DNA of 64,000 nucleotides from Burkholderia sp. Ax-1724 (GTDB lineage: Bacteria > Pseudomonadota > Gammaproteobacteria > Burkholderiales > Burkholderiaceae): the NCBI RefSeq assembly GCF_011752995.1, contig NZ_VWWL01000031.1, positions 1-64,000 of the forward strand. The letters are read 5' to 3'. Positions 1 to 8,765 of the stretch are shown here, one piece after another. The notes under the pieces are model-generated. The model had not been told where the DNA came from and ran no database searches. It worked only from the letters and a program-made list of their open reading frames with translations. Position numbers and translations under genes: made by a program. The stretch's first letter is position 1. The number at the start of each line of letters is the position of its first letter.

Positions 1-125
1 TGCTCAATATAGCCACGTCGATCACTCCGTTCCCCCGCCCGTTGCCGAGCAGGTCAGTGTTCTACGTGGGTCAAGATTCGATGCAAATTACTGCCGAGGG
101 TGGGTCAGGATTCCGTGCAAATCAA
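1..125. mobile_element. Probable IS21-family terminal region
   Basis: Two direct copies of a 22-bp motif beginning TGGGTCA and ending TGCAAAT lie at 67-88 and 101-122 and match at 19 of 22 positions, with a 34-bp period. Repeated subterminal motifs close to a TG...CA end are typical of IS21-family elements, and the sequence just inside the vir locus ends in CA at 123-124. The element enters from the left of the window and its transposase genes are not visible. The adjacent virB3 reading frame stops at this boundary, so insertion or recombination here removed the rest of the vir operon. Family assignment rests on the repeat structure alone. Confidence 0.45.
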
Positions 126-238
126 CAAGCCGGAATCAGTATGCCGCCGCCGATCATCAGGAACGGCACGAGCGGCACGCCCCAGAGCATCGCGGGACGT
201 GTGCAGCCTTTGAAAACGGGATCTTTGAGCGGGTGCAT
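122..238 (-). pseudogene. virB3: virB3, 3'-truncated
   Basis: The start ATG at 238 follows virB2 by 17 bp and has a GGGAG ribosome-binding site. The 38 remaining residues read like a VirB3 N-terminus: MHPLKDPVFKGCTRPAM followed by a hydrophobic stretch rich in V, P, L and G. VirB3 is a small inner-membrane protein of the type IV secretion channel, normally around 100 residues with one or two membrane segments near the N-terminus. Here the frame ends in TGA right at the IS21-like boundary, so nothing after the first hydrophobic segment survives. It is taken as a broken gene. Confidence 0.6.
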
Positions 239-255
239 GGTTCGGCGCTCCCGGA

Positions 256-597
256 TCAGCTCGTCGGAATCAGCATGCCGGCGATGACGGTCGCGCAGCC
301 GACGAAGAGCCCGCCGATGAACACGTTCGCGATATCGCCGAAGCGGGCATGCTGAAACATCATCCGGAAACCCGCCCAGATGATGGAAATCGAGCAGATC
401 ACGCCACCAACGCCGAGCAGCGTCGTCTGGATCATGTCCAGCAGCGTATTTACCTGGGACAGTTGCGCCCACACCGGAGCCGTGAACATCAGGATCGCTC
501 CGCCAATAGCCGCTGCCCGCGCTGCTTTCCGGTCAGACAACAATCGTGCAGCCGATACACGGAAGATCCACGCTTTATTTCGATTTCCTAAATACAT
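256..597 (-). CDS. virB2: VirB2-type conjugative pilin
   Basis: The protein is a TrbC/VirB2-family major pilin subunit of a type IV secretion system, inserted in the inner membrane and later assembled into the conjugative pilus. ATG 597 is chosen because GGAG lies about 8 bp upstream; an upstream ATG at 624 lacks this. The 113 residues start with a basic region and a hydrophobic signal segment ending near PVWAQ. Two further hydrophobic helices follow, one around LGVGGVICSISIIWAG and one rich in G, V, A and I near the C-terminus, joined by a short polar loop (FQHARFGD). This two-helix layout is that of processed VirB2. It lies 50 bp downstream of virB1 and 17 bp before virB3. Confidence 0.8.
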   Translation of the reverse strand: MYLGNRNKAWIFRVSAARLLSDRKAARAAAIGGAILMFTAPVWAQLSQVNTLLDMIQTTLLGVGGVICSISIIWAGFRMMFQHARFGDIANVFIGGLFVGCATVIAGMLIPTS

Positions 598-647
598 GAC
601 TGACTCCATTTCGACTAATTTCAACCTGTCCTGATCAAAGCGGTGGG

Positions 648-1325
648 TTAGAACACCACTGCACTACTATCCTGTTCGCGCTGCTGGTCCATGACTGGTG
701 GTACGACAGTCGGCCCATGGCGGTCCTGTCGCAATCGCTGTCGAATGACAGATGCGGAGCGAGGTGAATGAGTGGGCGTCGGAGAGTCGATCCGTACGAC
801 CGGGATAGGTGTGATCGCCGGCACGGTCGGCACCGGTGACGATTGACCCAACGCGATGTCCACAACGCGCTGTACGTAACCCGTCCGGTAGCCAGTCAAA
901 AAGTCGCCGCTTGCATAACAGGACAAGCCCGCGCGCAGCGCAGTCTGCACATCAACCTGAGACCCGGCCTTCGCATGGAGTTGCCTGTTCCTGGCCATCA
1001 CGACGCAACCCTGGAGAATTGCGGCGCCCGCTGCCAGGTTGCGGCACGGCTCGAGTACGTTCTCCATGGTCAGGCCATAGGTCGACCAGTTCGCGCGATT
1101 GACCTGTGCGAGCCCGACGCTGAAATTCCAGCCACCCGTCTCCAGCGTGCGCATCGTTGCCATCGCTTCGGCAGCACTTGATGGTTGTCGCAGCAGCCGG
1201 CCATGCACTACGCCAATCGCATAGGGATTGAATCCGGACTCGGTCCGCACGATCGCTGCCATCGTGTCCGGGGCGATCTGGGGCGCGCATTGCTGAGCAA
1301 GCGACATAAAGTCGAGGGACATCAT
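648..1325 (-). CDS. virB1: VirB1-type lytic transglycosylase
   Basis: This 225-residue protein is a soluble lytic transglycosylase of the VirB1 family, which opens the peptidoglycan for assembly of the type IV secretion channel. The catalytic glutamate is E29 in VRTESGFNPYAIG. The later SLT motifs are also present: GLAQVNRANW near residue 90 and an AAGAAIL block. The C-terminal tail is rich in P, S, T and R and looks disordered, as is common in VirB1. No clear signal peptide is visible, although some family members are exported without one being obvious. Its ATG overlaps the stop of the upstream gene (TGATG), so the two are probably translationally coupled. Confidence 0.85.
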   Translation of the reverse strand: MMSLDFMSLAQQCAPQIAPDTMAAIVRTESGFNPYAIGVVHGRLLRQPSSAAEAMATMRTLETGGWNFSVGLAQVNRANWSTYGLTMENVLEPCRNLAAGAAILQGCVVMARNRQLHAKAGSQVDVQTALRAGLSCYASGDFLTGYRTGYVQRVVDIALGQSSPVPTVPAITPIPVVRIDSPTPTHSPRSASVIRQRLRQDRHGPTVVPPVMDQQREQDSSAVVF

Positions 1326-1900
1326 CAGTTCCCCCCGCCGGAGCGATCCCGCGACTCTTCCATGCGCTGAAGGAAAAGCGCCGCAGACTGCGTCGGGTCA
1401 TATGGGACCTGCGGACTGCCGGCGCCATAGAATTCGATGACCGTCGGTCCCAGTCCGCCGACGTCCCACCAGACCCGCGTATAGAGTTGGCCGTCGATCT
1501 CGACGTTGATTGCACCGGTTGCCCGGCACGACAGTTCGCTCTGTTCTGCAGCACCCCAGACCAGCAGGTCCTCGCGACAGTAGCCAGCGCTCGCGAACGT
1601 GTTGGACGCGGACGTGCCCTGTGCGCCACTCGTGCCGAAATCACAGGCCGGAAACGGCTCTCCGTGACGCAGCGCTCGCCACAGTTTCTCGATCGGCGGC
1701 ACGCATTCACCATACTGTTCGGGACCACCGGGGTTGGACAGGCAGAGAATGACCTGGCAGCCCCAGTCGTCCGCATGGGCGATACCCGGTGCGAAAACCG
1801 AGGTGCCTGCGAGCAGTGCCAGTGCAATCAACCAGTGCCTCGCGATATTGCGCGTCATGCGAGGCTCACGGCACCAGAGAACGACACGATCCATCTTCAT
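1325..1900 (-). CDS. TrbM/KikA-like conjugal transfer protein
   Basis: This is a cysteine-rich exported protein at the head of the virB set. The block DDWGCQVILCLSNPGG followed by ECVPPIEKLW and PACDF matches the pattern of TrbM/KikA-type proteins, which accompany conjugative type IV systems; their exact role is unclear. An N-terminal signal peptide ends near GIAHA. The ATG at 1900 has a good GGAAGG site, whereas the ATG at 1858 would give a more ordinary signal-peptide length but has a weak site. The protein has several cysteines that could pair in the periplasm. The stop overlaps the virB1 start by one base. The family name is my reading of the motif, not a search result. Confidence 0.6.
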   Translation of the reverse strand: MKMDRVVLWCREPRMTRNIARHWLIALALLAGTSVFAPGIAHADDWGCQVILCLSNPGGPEQYGECVPPIEKLWRALRHGEPFPACDFGTSGAQGTSASNTFASAGYCREDLLVWGAAEQSELSCRATGAINVEIDGQLYTRVWWDVGGLGPTVIEFYGAGSPQVPYDPTQSAALFLQRMEESRDRSGGGN

Positions 1901-2023
1901 GATCCACCTTCCGTCGATCCGATCCATCAGACACCGAGGTACCGAAACGGATGTGCGCGGAAAAAGAAACCCGCGGAGCTAGGGAGGCACGCCGCGGGTT
2001 CAAGGGGATCCGATCCAGAAAGC

Positions 2024-2056
2024 AAAAAAGCCTGCGATCATAAGATTCGCAGGCTT
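2024..2056 (-). terminator. Intrinsic terminator, leftward
   Basis: A perfect 10-bp stem (2028-2037 AAGCCTGCGA paired with 2047-2056) with a 9-base loop is followed on the minus strand by a run of Ts (the plus-strand A run at 2024-2029). It would stop leftward transcription entering from the right, just before the vir genes. No intact leftward gene that it could serve remains between 2057 and the IS110 remnant. Confidence 0.75.
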
Positions 2057-2424
2057 GCCTCATTGCAGCCACCACGCCAACTCACATACTTCGGTACATC
2101 GGGACCGCTAACGCGTACTCGGCCGTGCGTTTGCGCGTCGACCGGAACAGATTGTTGACTGCACTCTAGGCGCGATCTTGTGGTGATGCAAGCGTCAAAA
2201 CTGTGGATATTTCCATTTCATCGTCCGTTCGCATCCCGGACAATCCGGCGAATTCCGGAAAATTTTTGGCCCCTCGCAGAGGGTCAACGTAAAGTCGCTA
2301 TGGAATTCCCGCAAATCCACTTGATGTATTCTGAAATTGCCGCGTCGGCACTTTTCGACAAATAAGTCGTGCTTTGGGTGGAAAAATGCGCTGAGGTTGT
2401 TTCGTAGAGACTTTAGGTGGAATT
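2057..2424. other. Gene-free spacer between vir locus and IS110 remnant
   Basis: No convincing coding sequence is seen on either strand. The stretch is more AT-rich than its surroundings around 2170-2400 and probably contains the promoter of the leftward vir genes plus recombination scars. No clear promoter boxes could be assigned. Confidence 0.4.
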
Positions 2425-3060
2425 GTCATTTTCCCACGACGGCTTCGACGACGATCTCGCTGCCCAGATCACCCAGACCAGCAACTGCATTCGCGGCATG
2501 CTTACCCAGATCCATCCCACGCTCGAGCGTGTTCTCGGGCCGCGCCTCGATCAATCCCGCCGTGCTCGACCTGCTTGAGCGCTACCCATCGCCCACTGCG
2601 CTTGCCGCTACCAGCGAGAGAACACTCGTCAACCGCGTGACCAGACTCGCGCCGCGCATGGGCAAGGGATTGGCGGCCGAAACGTTCAAGCGCTGAGTGA
2701 ACAGGCGTGATCGTGCCCGACACGCAAGCCATCACCATCGTCATGTCCCGTTTAGCCCAGCAGCTTGCGGCCTTGTGTAAGCAACGCAACGAGATCGCGG
2801 CCGAAGTTAAACGGCAGGTGCTTGCTTGCCCTCTTTGGTCGGTCCGGACCAGCATGCCGGGACTCAGCGTCAGGACTGCCGCCAGACTCCTGGCTGAGAT
2901 CGCCATAAAGCGTTCGCTTTGGCTGCGCACGGTGGCCTACGCGGGCCTCGCGCCGGGTACCCGGCGCTCAGGTTCATCGATACGCGACGAACATCCATCT
3001 TGGCCAACTCAAGGGGGCAGGTCACAAGCTCCGCACGAAACTCCCATTCGTCCACGAACA
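2425..3060 (+). pseudogene. IS110-family transposase remnant
   Basis: Three frames together spell the middle and C-terminal part of an IS110 transposase. Around 2425-2550 the frame reads DGFDDDLAAQITQTSN and then IHPTLERVLGPRLD. After a frameshift it continues AVLDLLERYPSPTALAATSE to about 2696. After another shift at about 2700 it reads LAQQLAALCKQRNEIAAEV, TSMPGLSVRTAARLL and AYAGLAPGTRRSGSSIRDE. The N-terminal DEDD catalytic half is missing and the 3' end dissolves before the MmgE/PrpD gene. At least two frameshifts show that it is inactive. The C-terminal serine-containing Transposase_20 region is still recognisable. Confidence 0.75.
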
Positions 3061-3066
3061 GGGATG

Positions 3067-4449
3067 CTAAGAAAGCGTACGTAGGAAGACACTCGCGTCG
3101 TCAAGAGACTCAAGATCGCGCACCAGTTCGATTGCTCTTTCAGTTCTCTCTCTAGACAGAGGATTGGCCGCGACGGACGCACAGTCCCGGAACTTTGTAG
3201 CGATCTGCTCCCACGACATTGGCGCTTCAGGACTACCCGGCACGTTGTCACCAAATCGAGCGAAGCTCCGGCCATCGTGCATTAAAATCTCCATGCGCCC
3301 ATCGGGGATCTTCACCTTCCAGTCAAGACTACTGTCTTCCACAGGGACAACCTTCTGGGCGATCGCAAGCACCTGCGGGTCACGTAGGACTGCAGCGCTG
3401 AAATCGGAGATTCGAATCTGGCCATGCGTGGCCGCCAAGGCCACACAGAATGGAAGACTAAATTTCGCATCGACGAGAGTCGCCGGCGCGCGTCGAAGAT
3501 CCAACGGATAGCACATGCGCTGGTGGAAATCCCCAACGAACACCTTGATCTGCTCGATGTCGCTCGCTTTCAGACCATGTTCCTTCATCAATTCGATCGT
3601 CGCGTGGATGTATGTATGCACATTCCCGACAGCCGGCCACGTCTTGTAAAGCATTGACGCGCCCAAGTAGTCTCTCCCCAATCCCTCGATCATCTTGTCT
3701 CGATCGTATTTCCCCCCGAAGTAGACATTGAAGATGCCTGCCTTCGCCTCGAAGAGATTCGCGACACCGGTTATACCCTTCTCCGCCAAGAGCACCGCCA
3801 ATACCGCGCCTTGAGCTGTAAACCCGGCATACATTCCGCGCAAGTCGCTTCCGATGCCAAAAATGACCTCCATCGTTCCGGCTGATTGCATACTGGCAAT
3901 CCCGAGTGCGTGCGCAATCTGCTCTGGAGACAGCCCCTGAATATAAGCAGCCGCAGCGGTTGCAGAGAACGCGCCGACAACCGACGAAAGGTTCCAGTCC
4001 TGACGCCACCCGACATTGCAGCGCAACCGAACGAAAAGATCCTGACCAATCGCTACACTAGTAATCAGATCACGGCCGGATATTGCCCCTTTACGTTCTG
4101 CAAGTGCGAGTGCCGCCGGAACCGCGGAGCTATCCGGGTGTGCTCCCCAAGGGGTTTGATCATCAAAATCAAGACAGTGCGCCATCACGCCGTTGGCAAA
4201 AGCCGCCGACTGCACTGGAACTTTTCCTCCAAACCCCAGCACAGAAGACTCCTCACGACCACCCGCATCCAGTACAACATCGGCGACCCCTCGCACTGCC
4301 GGCTCCATACCGCTACCGGCGAGGGTTACACCCACAATGTCAAGAATGGACCTTTTTGCCGCATCGACAGCTTCTTTCGAAAGATCTTCGAAGCGGGTAT
4401 GCCAAACGTGATTCGCAAACACGCGGCAAAGGTCAGGGCTGGATAGCAT
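3067..4449 (-). CDS. MmgE/PrpD-family dehydratase/isomerase-like protein (copy 1)
   Basis: This 460-residue cytoplasmic protein belongs to the MmgE/PrpD family, which includes 2-methylcitrate dehydratase, cis-aconitate decarboxylase and iminodisuccinate epimerase. The substrate cannot be told from sequence. Family hallmarks include CLDFDDQTPWGAHP near residue 95, the all-helical domain with QGLSPEQIAHALGIA, and the KTWPAVGNVHTYIHAT block. It is full length and closely resembles a second copy at 56798-58180, which is also 460 residues. It is the last gene of a leftward set ALDH-MFS-MmgE/PrpD, with 98 bp separating it from the permease. The set is divergent from a LysR gene and is probably controlled by it. 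Confidence 0.85.
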   Translation of the reverse strand: MLSSPDLCRVFANHVWHTRFEDLSKEAVDAAKRSILDIVGVTLAGSGMEPAVRGVADVVLDAGGREESSVLGFGGKVPVQSAAFANGVMAHCLDFDDQTPWGAHPDSSAVPAALALAERKGAISGRDLITSVAIGQDLFVRLRCNVGWRQDWNLSSVVGAFSATAAAAYIQGLSPEQIAHALGIASMQSAGTMEVIFGIGSDLRGMYAGFTAQGAVLAVLLAEKGITGVANLFEAKAGIFNVYFGGKYDRDKMIEGLGRDYLGASMLYKTWPAVGNVHTYIHATIELMKEHGLKASDIEQIKVFVGDFHQRMCYPLDLRRAPATLVDAKFSLPFCVALAATHGQIRISDFSAAVLRDPQVLAIAQKVVPVEDSSLDWKVKIPDGRMEILMHDGRSFARFGDNVPGSPEAPMSWEQIATKFRDCASVAANPLSRERTERAIELVRDLESLDDASVFLRTLS

Positions 4450-4547
4450 AATGAATTTTGATATAGGAACTGTTTAACGCTGTAAAAAACGGTTGGCTTT
4501 GCTGAGGAGAGCAAGTCGGAAGTACGCTTCGTTGCGCAACACCGCCA

Positions 4548-5855
4548 TCATGTAGCGACAGGCCTCGATTCGGCGATGCCACCCTCGTGCGCGTGCCCTC
4601 TGCCGACAAGAACCACGATCGCAGCGGCGACAAGATTCACTCCGGCCAGAACGAGCAGGCCCGTCATGAAACCACCTGTGTGATCTCGGAAAAAGCCCAT
4701 AACGGACGGCCCGGCAAATCCACCCAAGTTGGCAATGGCATTGATCACGGCAATTGCACCCGCAGCATTCTTGCTAGGAATATTTCCGAAACACAATGGC
4801 CAGAACACCGGCATTGCGGCCCAGCAACCGATCGCCGCACAGCAAAATGCCATCATTTGCATGACCGGACCGGTCGACAACGCGGCCGCAGCCAGTCCCA
4901 TGCTCGCGAACACGATGGGAATCAGTGTGTGAAAGCGTCGCTCCAACCGGGCATCCGAACGTTTCCCCCACCACACCAGACTAATCGCCGCAAGCGCATA
5001 GGGTACGGCAGAAAGGAAGCCAGTCTGCAGGTCGCTCAGACCGAACTCCTTGACGATTCTCGGGAGAAAGAAGCTAACGCCATAGGAGGCCATGACGATC
5101 GCGAAGTTGGCGACGCCGAAAAGCAATACGCGGAGGTTGAACAGAGCCTGAAAAAGACTATGGTGGTGCGCGGTCGCCAAGCTGCGCTGAGAGTCGATGG
5201 CAAGACGCTCAGTCAGATCTGCCCGTTCCTCCGGTGTAAGCCACGCCGCATCCGACGGACGGTCTGTCAAATATCTGAGCACAACGAATGAGAGGACTAT
5301 TGCAGGTAACGCCTCCATGATAAACATCCATCGCCAGCCGGGTATGCCCAGAAGACCATCCAGACCTAGAAGCGCACCTGAGACAGGGCCTCCGAGCGAT
5401 AGCGAAATTGGCGCGGCACAAAGGAAGAATGCCATGATGCGAGCGCGGTACGCGGCCGGGAACCAGAGCGTGACGAAGTAAGTGATTCCAGGGAAAAAAC
5501 CGGCTTCCGCCGCGCCCAGAAGTAGACGTACCGTGTAGAAGCTGGGTTCGTTCGTGACGAAGGCCATTGCCCCAGACATTGCTCCCCACGTGAACATGAT
5601 GCGCGCAATCCAGCGACGTGCCCCATATCGTGCGAGCAACAAGTTGGAGGGCACTTCGAGCAAGAAGTATGTCAGGAAGAATAGCCCTGCTCCGAATCCG
5701 AATGCGGAAGCCGTCAGTCCTATGTCCTGACTCATATGAACTGCGGCGAAGCCGACATTCGCACGATCGAGATAAGCAACGAAGTAGCAGACGACAATCA
5801 GCGGCATCAGCCGCCAAAACGCCTTTCTTACCGGCGCATCATTGAGAATCTTCAT
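4548..5855 (-). CDS. MFS transporter, anion:cation symporter type
   Basis: This is an inner-membrane major facilitator with about 12 helices in 435 residues. The opening resembles the ACS family (phthalate, tartrate and glucarate permeases), with RLMPLIVVCYFVAYLDRANVGFA followed by LLARYGARRWIARIMFTWG. It probably imports an organic acid with protons. ATG 5855 is preferred over the upstream TTG codon. It sits between the ALDH gene (134-bp gap) and the MmgE/PrpD gene (98-bp gap) on the same strand, so the three probably handle one substrate: uptake, oxidation, dehydration. A close functional equivalent in the second module lies at 61793-63175, although from another MFS subfamily. Confidence 0.8.
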   Translation of the reverse strand: MKILNDAPVRKAFWRLMPLIVVCYFVAYLDRANVGFAAVHMSQDIGLTASAFGFGAGLFFLTYFLLEVPSNLLLARYGARRWIARIMFTWGAMSGAMAFVTNEPSFYTVRLLLGAAEAGFFPGITYFVTLWFPAAYRARIMAFFLCAAPISLSLGGPVSGALLGLDGLLGIPGWRWMFIMEALPAIVLSFVVLRYLTDRPSDAAWLTPEERADLTERLAIDSQRSLATAHHHSLFQALFNLRVLLFGVANFAIVMASYGVSFFLPRIVKEFGLSDLQTGFLSAVPYALAAISLVWWGKRSDARLERRFHTLIPIVFASMGLAAAALSTGPVMQMMAFCCAAIGCWAAMPVFWPLCFGNIPSKNAAGAIAVINAIANLGGFAGPSVMGFFRDHTGGFMTGLLVLAGVNLVAAAIVVLVGRGHAHEGGIAESRPVAT

Positions 5856-6001
5856 GTTTTGTCTCAAATATTTATAGCATCAAGGCCGATGCCTGTTCGA
5901 ACTTATGTCTTCGTTGCACTGTGCTATCGCGTTCCCTGGTTATTACCATTGACGCACGCAGCTCGAAAGGTTCGACGCTGGGTCCACGACCAAATGTCGG
6001 G

Positions 6002-7489
6002 TCATCGTTGAACAAAAGGATTTTCTGGCGCACTCGACGCAGTTGAAATCATGACGCTCTTCGTTTCGAGGTAATCGTTGATCGCCTCCATTCCGTTCTC
6101 GCGCCCAAGACCCGATTGTTTCATTCCGCCAATTGGCATCGTGAAGCTGTAGGCTCGGTACGTGTTGACCCAGACCATCCCGGCCCTCAGCGCCTTCGAC
6201 ATCCGAATCGCGCGCCCCACGTCTCGCGTCCACACCCCGGCCGCCAGCCCGTAGATCACGTCGTTGCCAATTTTTATCGCATCGTCCTCGGTGTCAAAGC
6301 CGATAATCGATAGTACGGGGCCAAATACTTCTTCCTGGGCAATGCGCATGCTGCTCGACACATCAGTAAAAATCGTGGGTTCCACAAATTGTCCCGCGCC
6401 CAATCCCGCTCCCTTCGCAGCCTGCCCCCCGAGAACACATTGAGCACCCTCGGATTTGGCGAGATCGATGTAATGCAGAACCTTCTCGAATTGCGGTCGG
6501 GTAGCAATTGGGCCGATTTCCGTGTCCGTGCGCATCGGATCGCCAAGCCTCAGTTTGCGTGCAATACCGAGCAAACGTTCCGTGAATGCGTGTCGGATAG
6601 AGTTCTGCACCAACAGCCTCGACCCTGCCGTACACATCTGTCCAGATGCCCCGAAGATGCCGGCGACCGCTCCGATGCAGGCGCTTTCGAGATCCGCGTC
6701 GCCGAACACGATGTTAGGTGATTTACCGCCTAGTTCCATCGACACCCGCTTCATCGTGCGCGCCGCGGTTTCATATACCTTGGCACCGGTCACGTCGGAG
6801 CCAGTGAACGTGATCTTGGCCACGTCCGGATGCTCGACCAGCGGCGTACCGAGTTCCTGCCCAAGCCCTGTCACAACGTTGATCACCCCGTCTGGCAGCC
6901 CCGCTTCCTTTGTCAACGCTGCGAACTCAAGAGAACTCGTCGACGCGTACTCGGACGGCTTCAGTACGACGGAACAACCCGCAGCGAGCGCCGGCGCACA
7001 CTTGATGGTGAAAAACATCAACGGGGAATTCCAGGCAGTAAGTGCTGCCACTACCCCGACAGGCTCACGGCAGGTGATCGCGAGCATATCGGGCTTGTCG
7101 ACAGGCACCACACTGCCCTCAATCTTGTCGGTCATGCCAGCAAAGTAGTACCAGTATTCAGGAAGGTACTTCAGTTGCCCTTGCATCTCCGCGAGAATCT
7201 TGCCATTGTCCCGGGATTCGATTTCGGCCAGACGCTGCGCGTTTTTGGCATCCGCGAGCAGGTCGCCGATCCGGCGAAGAATTTTCCCGCGCTCCGTCGC
7301 GGTCATGCGGCTCCACGGTCCGTGGTACATCGCATCGTACGCCGCCGCCACGGCGCGGTCGGCATCTTCGCTGCTGCCCCGCGGAATCCGGGCCCACACC
7401 TTCCCGTGATACGGATCCACCGAGTCGAGCCATTCAGCGCGCGCGGGACCCACCCACGCTCCGTTAATCCAATGCTGATACGTCTTCAT
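6002..7489 (-). CDS. NAD(P)-dependent aldehyde dehydrogenase (A)
   Basis: A 495-residue member of the ALDH superfamily, oxidising an aldehyde to a carboxylic acid in the cytoplasm. The active-site blocks are intact: MELGGKSPNIVF with the general-base glutamate, and SGQMCTAGSRL with the nucleophilic cysteine near residue 300. The cofactor-site NSPL and LKPSEYAS motifs and the EEVFGP block are also present. The C-terminus ends in ENPFVQR. ATG 7489 is used because the protein then begins MKTYQHWINGAW, as in the close paralogue at 42375-43856, which also ends in NPFVQR. It is the first gene of the leftward ALDH-MFS-MmgE/PrpD set and is divergent from LysR at 7794. Confidence 0.88.
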   Translation of the reverse strand: MKTYQHWINGAWVGPARAEWLDSVDPYHGKVWARIPRGSSEDADRAVAAAYDAMYHGPWSRMTATERGKILRRIGDLLADAKNAQRLAEIESRDNGKILAEMQGQLKYLPEYWYYFAGMTDKIEGSVVPVDKPDMLAITCREPVGVVAALTAWNSPLMFFTIKCAPALAAGCSVVLKPSEYASTSSLEFAALTKEAGLPDGVINVVTGLGQELGTPLVEHPDVAKITFTGSDVTGAKVYETAARTMKRVSMELGGKSPNIVFGDADLESACIGAVAGIFGASGQMCTAGSRLLVQNSIRHAFTERLLGIARKLRLGDPMRTDTEIGPIATRPQFEKVLHYIDLAKSEGAQCVLGGQAAKGAGLGAGQFVEPTIFTDVSSSMRIAQEEVFGPVLSIIGFDTEDDAIKIGNDVIYGLAAGVWTRDVGRAIRMSKALRAGMVWVNTYRAYSFTMPIGGMKQSGLGRENGMEAINDYLETKSVMISTASSAPENPFVQR

Positions 7490-7687
7490 TTCGCCCGTCG
7501 CTAATGTAAGTGAGTCGATCCAGATCAAGACGCGCGCATGTCGTTACACCCCAATACCAGCGCGCGCATTATGCCTTTTCTTCTGGCTCAGTCGAACTAA
7601 ACCCCCATGCGGACGGAATGCATGTAGTCACCACTGCCGACCGAAATCACTGCTCCCGTCATAAGGCGTCTCCGGCAGAGGGAATAG

Positions 7688-7867
7688 TTTTGAATGTGGT
7701 ATCAGTCTCGCCGGACATCACTTAATCAACAAGCAATGAATTATGGACTATCATTAAGTTAAACTTCACAATCAAAAGAGGACAGGTCAGGCCATGGCAT
7801 ATGCCCACTTTACGCCGAGACAACTCAATGCATTTCTCACCGTCTCTGATGCTCTGAATTTCGGCAA
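7688..7867 (+). repeat. Inverted repeat, left arm (LysR promoter and first codons)
   Basis: These 180 bp match the reverse complement of 10666-10845 at 174 of 180 positions with no gaps. The arm covers the LysR promoter and ribosome-binding region and its first 25 codons. The two arms point toward each other across 2.8 kb. Confidence 0.95.
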
Positions 7868-8765
7868 AGCCGGGGAACGTCTAAGCCTGTCCGCGTCGGC
7901 CGTCAGTCAGCTTATCGGAGAACTCGAATCAGCGATCGGGTTTCGTTTGTTCGACCGCACGACGCGCAGCGTTTCCCTCTCGCCCGCTGGCCGCGAATTT
8001 CTTCCCTCTGCGAGAAGCGTGCTTAAGCACATCGAACTGGCACAAGCCGCTGCTGCTGACATTCGCAACCAGGCGGCCGGGATTGTTCGGGTCGCTGCTC
8101 CCATGATTCTTGCCAGCACGGTGCTTCCCGATGCGATCAAAGCCTATACCGAGGGGCGCCCCAAAGTGATTGTCCGGATCCATGATGCCGCCGTCGACAA
8201 CCTCGTCGACATGGTCAACAATGCCGACGTCGATCTCGCTGTCGGCTCCGATCAGCCCGTCGGAAATGATATCGTGCGCGTCGATCTTTTCAAGAGCCCG
8301 TGGGTGCTGTGGTGTCCGGCGAGTCATCCTTTGGCGAAGCGCCGTGAAATTTCCTGGGCGCAGTTGAGGCAACAGTCGCTCGTCGTCGCGGGGCGCGACT
8401 ACGAACGCACGGTATCGCTCACGCACGGCAGCGTCACCGAGGAGAACCGCATTATTCCCGTGGACATCGTCGATAACATCAGCACAGCCTTCGGCATGGC
8501 TGCTGCAGGGCTCGCGCTAACCCTCGCGCCGGCCTATGTCGGCCTGTTGGGGCGACCGCTCGGCCTGATCATGCGCCCGATCGTGCAGCCGGAAGTGATC
8601 CGCCAAGTTTGCCTTTACCATTCGGCAACCCGCACGGTGTCCCCGGCTGCCGAAGGTTTTCGGGAGCATTTGATCAAATGGCTTGGAGACAGAGACGATC
8701 TAGGCAAGCGCGGAAGGGGTGCTTCCGCGTCGAAACGCGCACTACACAAGACGCCACCTCGGTGA
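7794..8765 (+). CDS. LysR-family transcriptional regulator (A)
   Basis: A 323-residue LysR-type regulator with an N-terminal winged helix-turn-helix (MAYAHFTPRQLNAFLTVSDALNF, then LSLSASAVSQLIGELE) and a C-terminal periplasmic-binding-like effector domain (VRVAAPMILASTVLPDAI onward). The start ATG is in the good context GAGGACAGGTCAGGCCATG. LysR proteins usually control the divergent neighbour, here the ALDH-MFS-MmgE/PrpD set beginning at 7489, in response to a pathway intermediate. The tail after about residue 305 is basic and longer than usual. The promoter and first 25 codons are repeated in inverted orientation at 10666-10845, so recombination between the arms could flip this gene to face the GMC oxidoreductase gene. 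Confidence 0.9.
   Translation: MAYAHFTPRQLNAFLTVSDALNFGKAGERLSLSASAVSQLIGELESAIGFRLFDRTTRSVSLSPAGREFLPSARSVLKHIELAQAAAADIRNQAAGIVRVAAPMILASTVLPDAIKAYTEGRPKVIVRIHDAAVDNLVDMVNNADVDLAVGSDQPVGNDIVRVDLFKSPWVLWCPASHPLAKRREISWAQLRQQSLVVAGRDYERTVSLTHGSVTEENRIIPVDIVDNISTAFGMAAAGLALTLAPAYVGLLGRPLGLIMRPIVQPEVIRQVCLYHSATRTVSPAAEGFREHLIKWLGDRDDLGKRGRGASASKRALHKTPPR

Noticed and set aside
66..123. CRISPR-like repeat pair at the left edge
   Set aside because: There are only two copies, a 12-bp spacer and IS21-like ends; no array or cas genes are present.
6522..7504. Long plus-strand frames opposite ALDH A
   Set aside because: They are antisense to a full-length ALDH with all catalytic motifs, and their composition is shadow-like.
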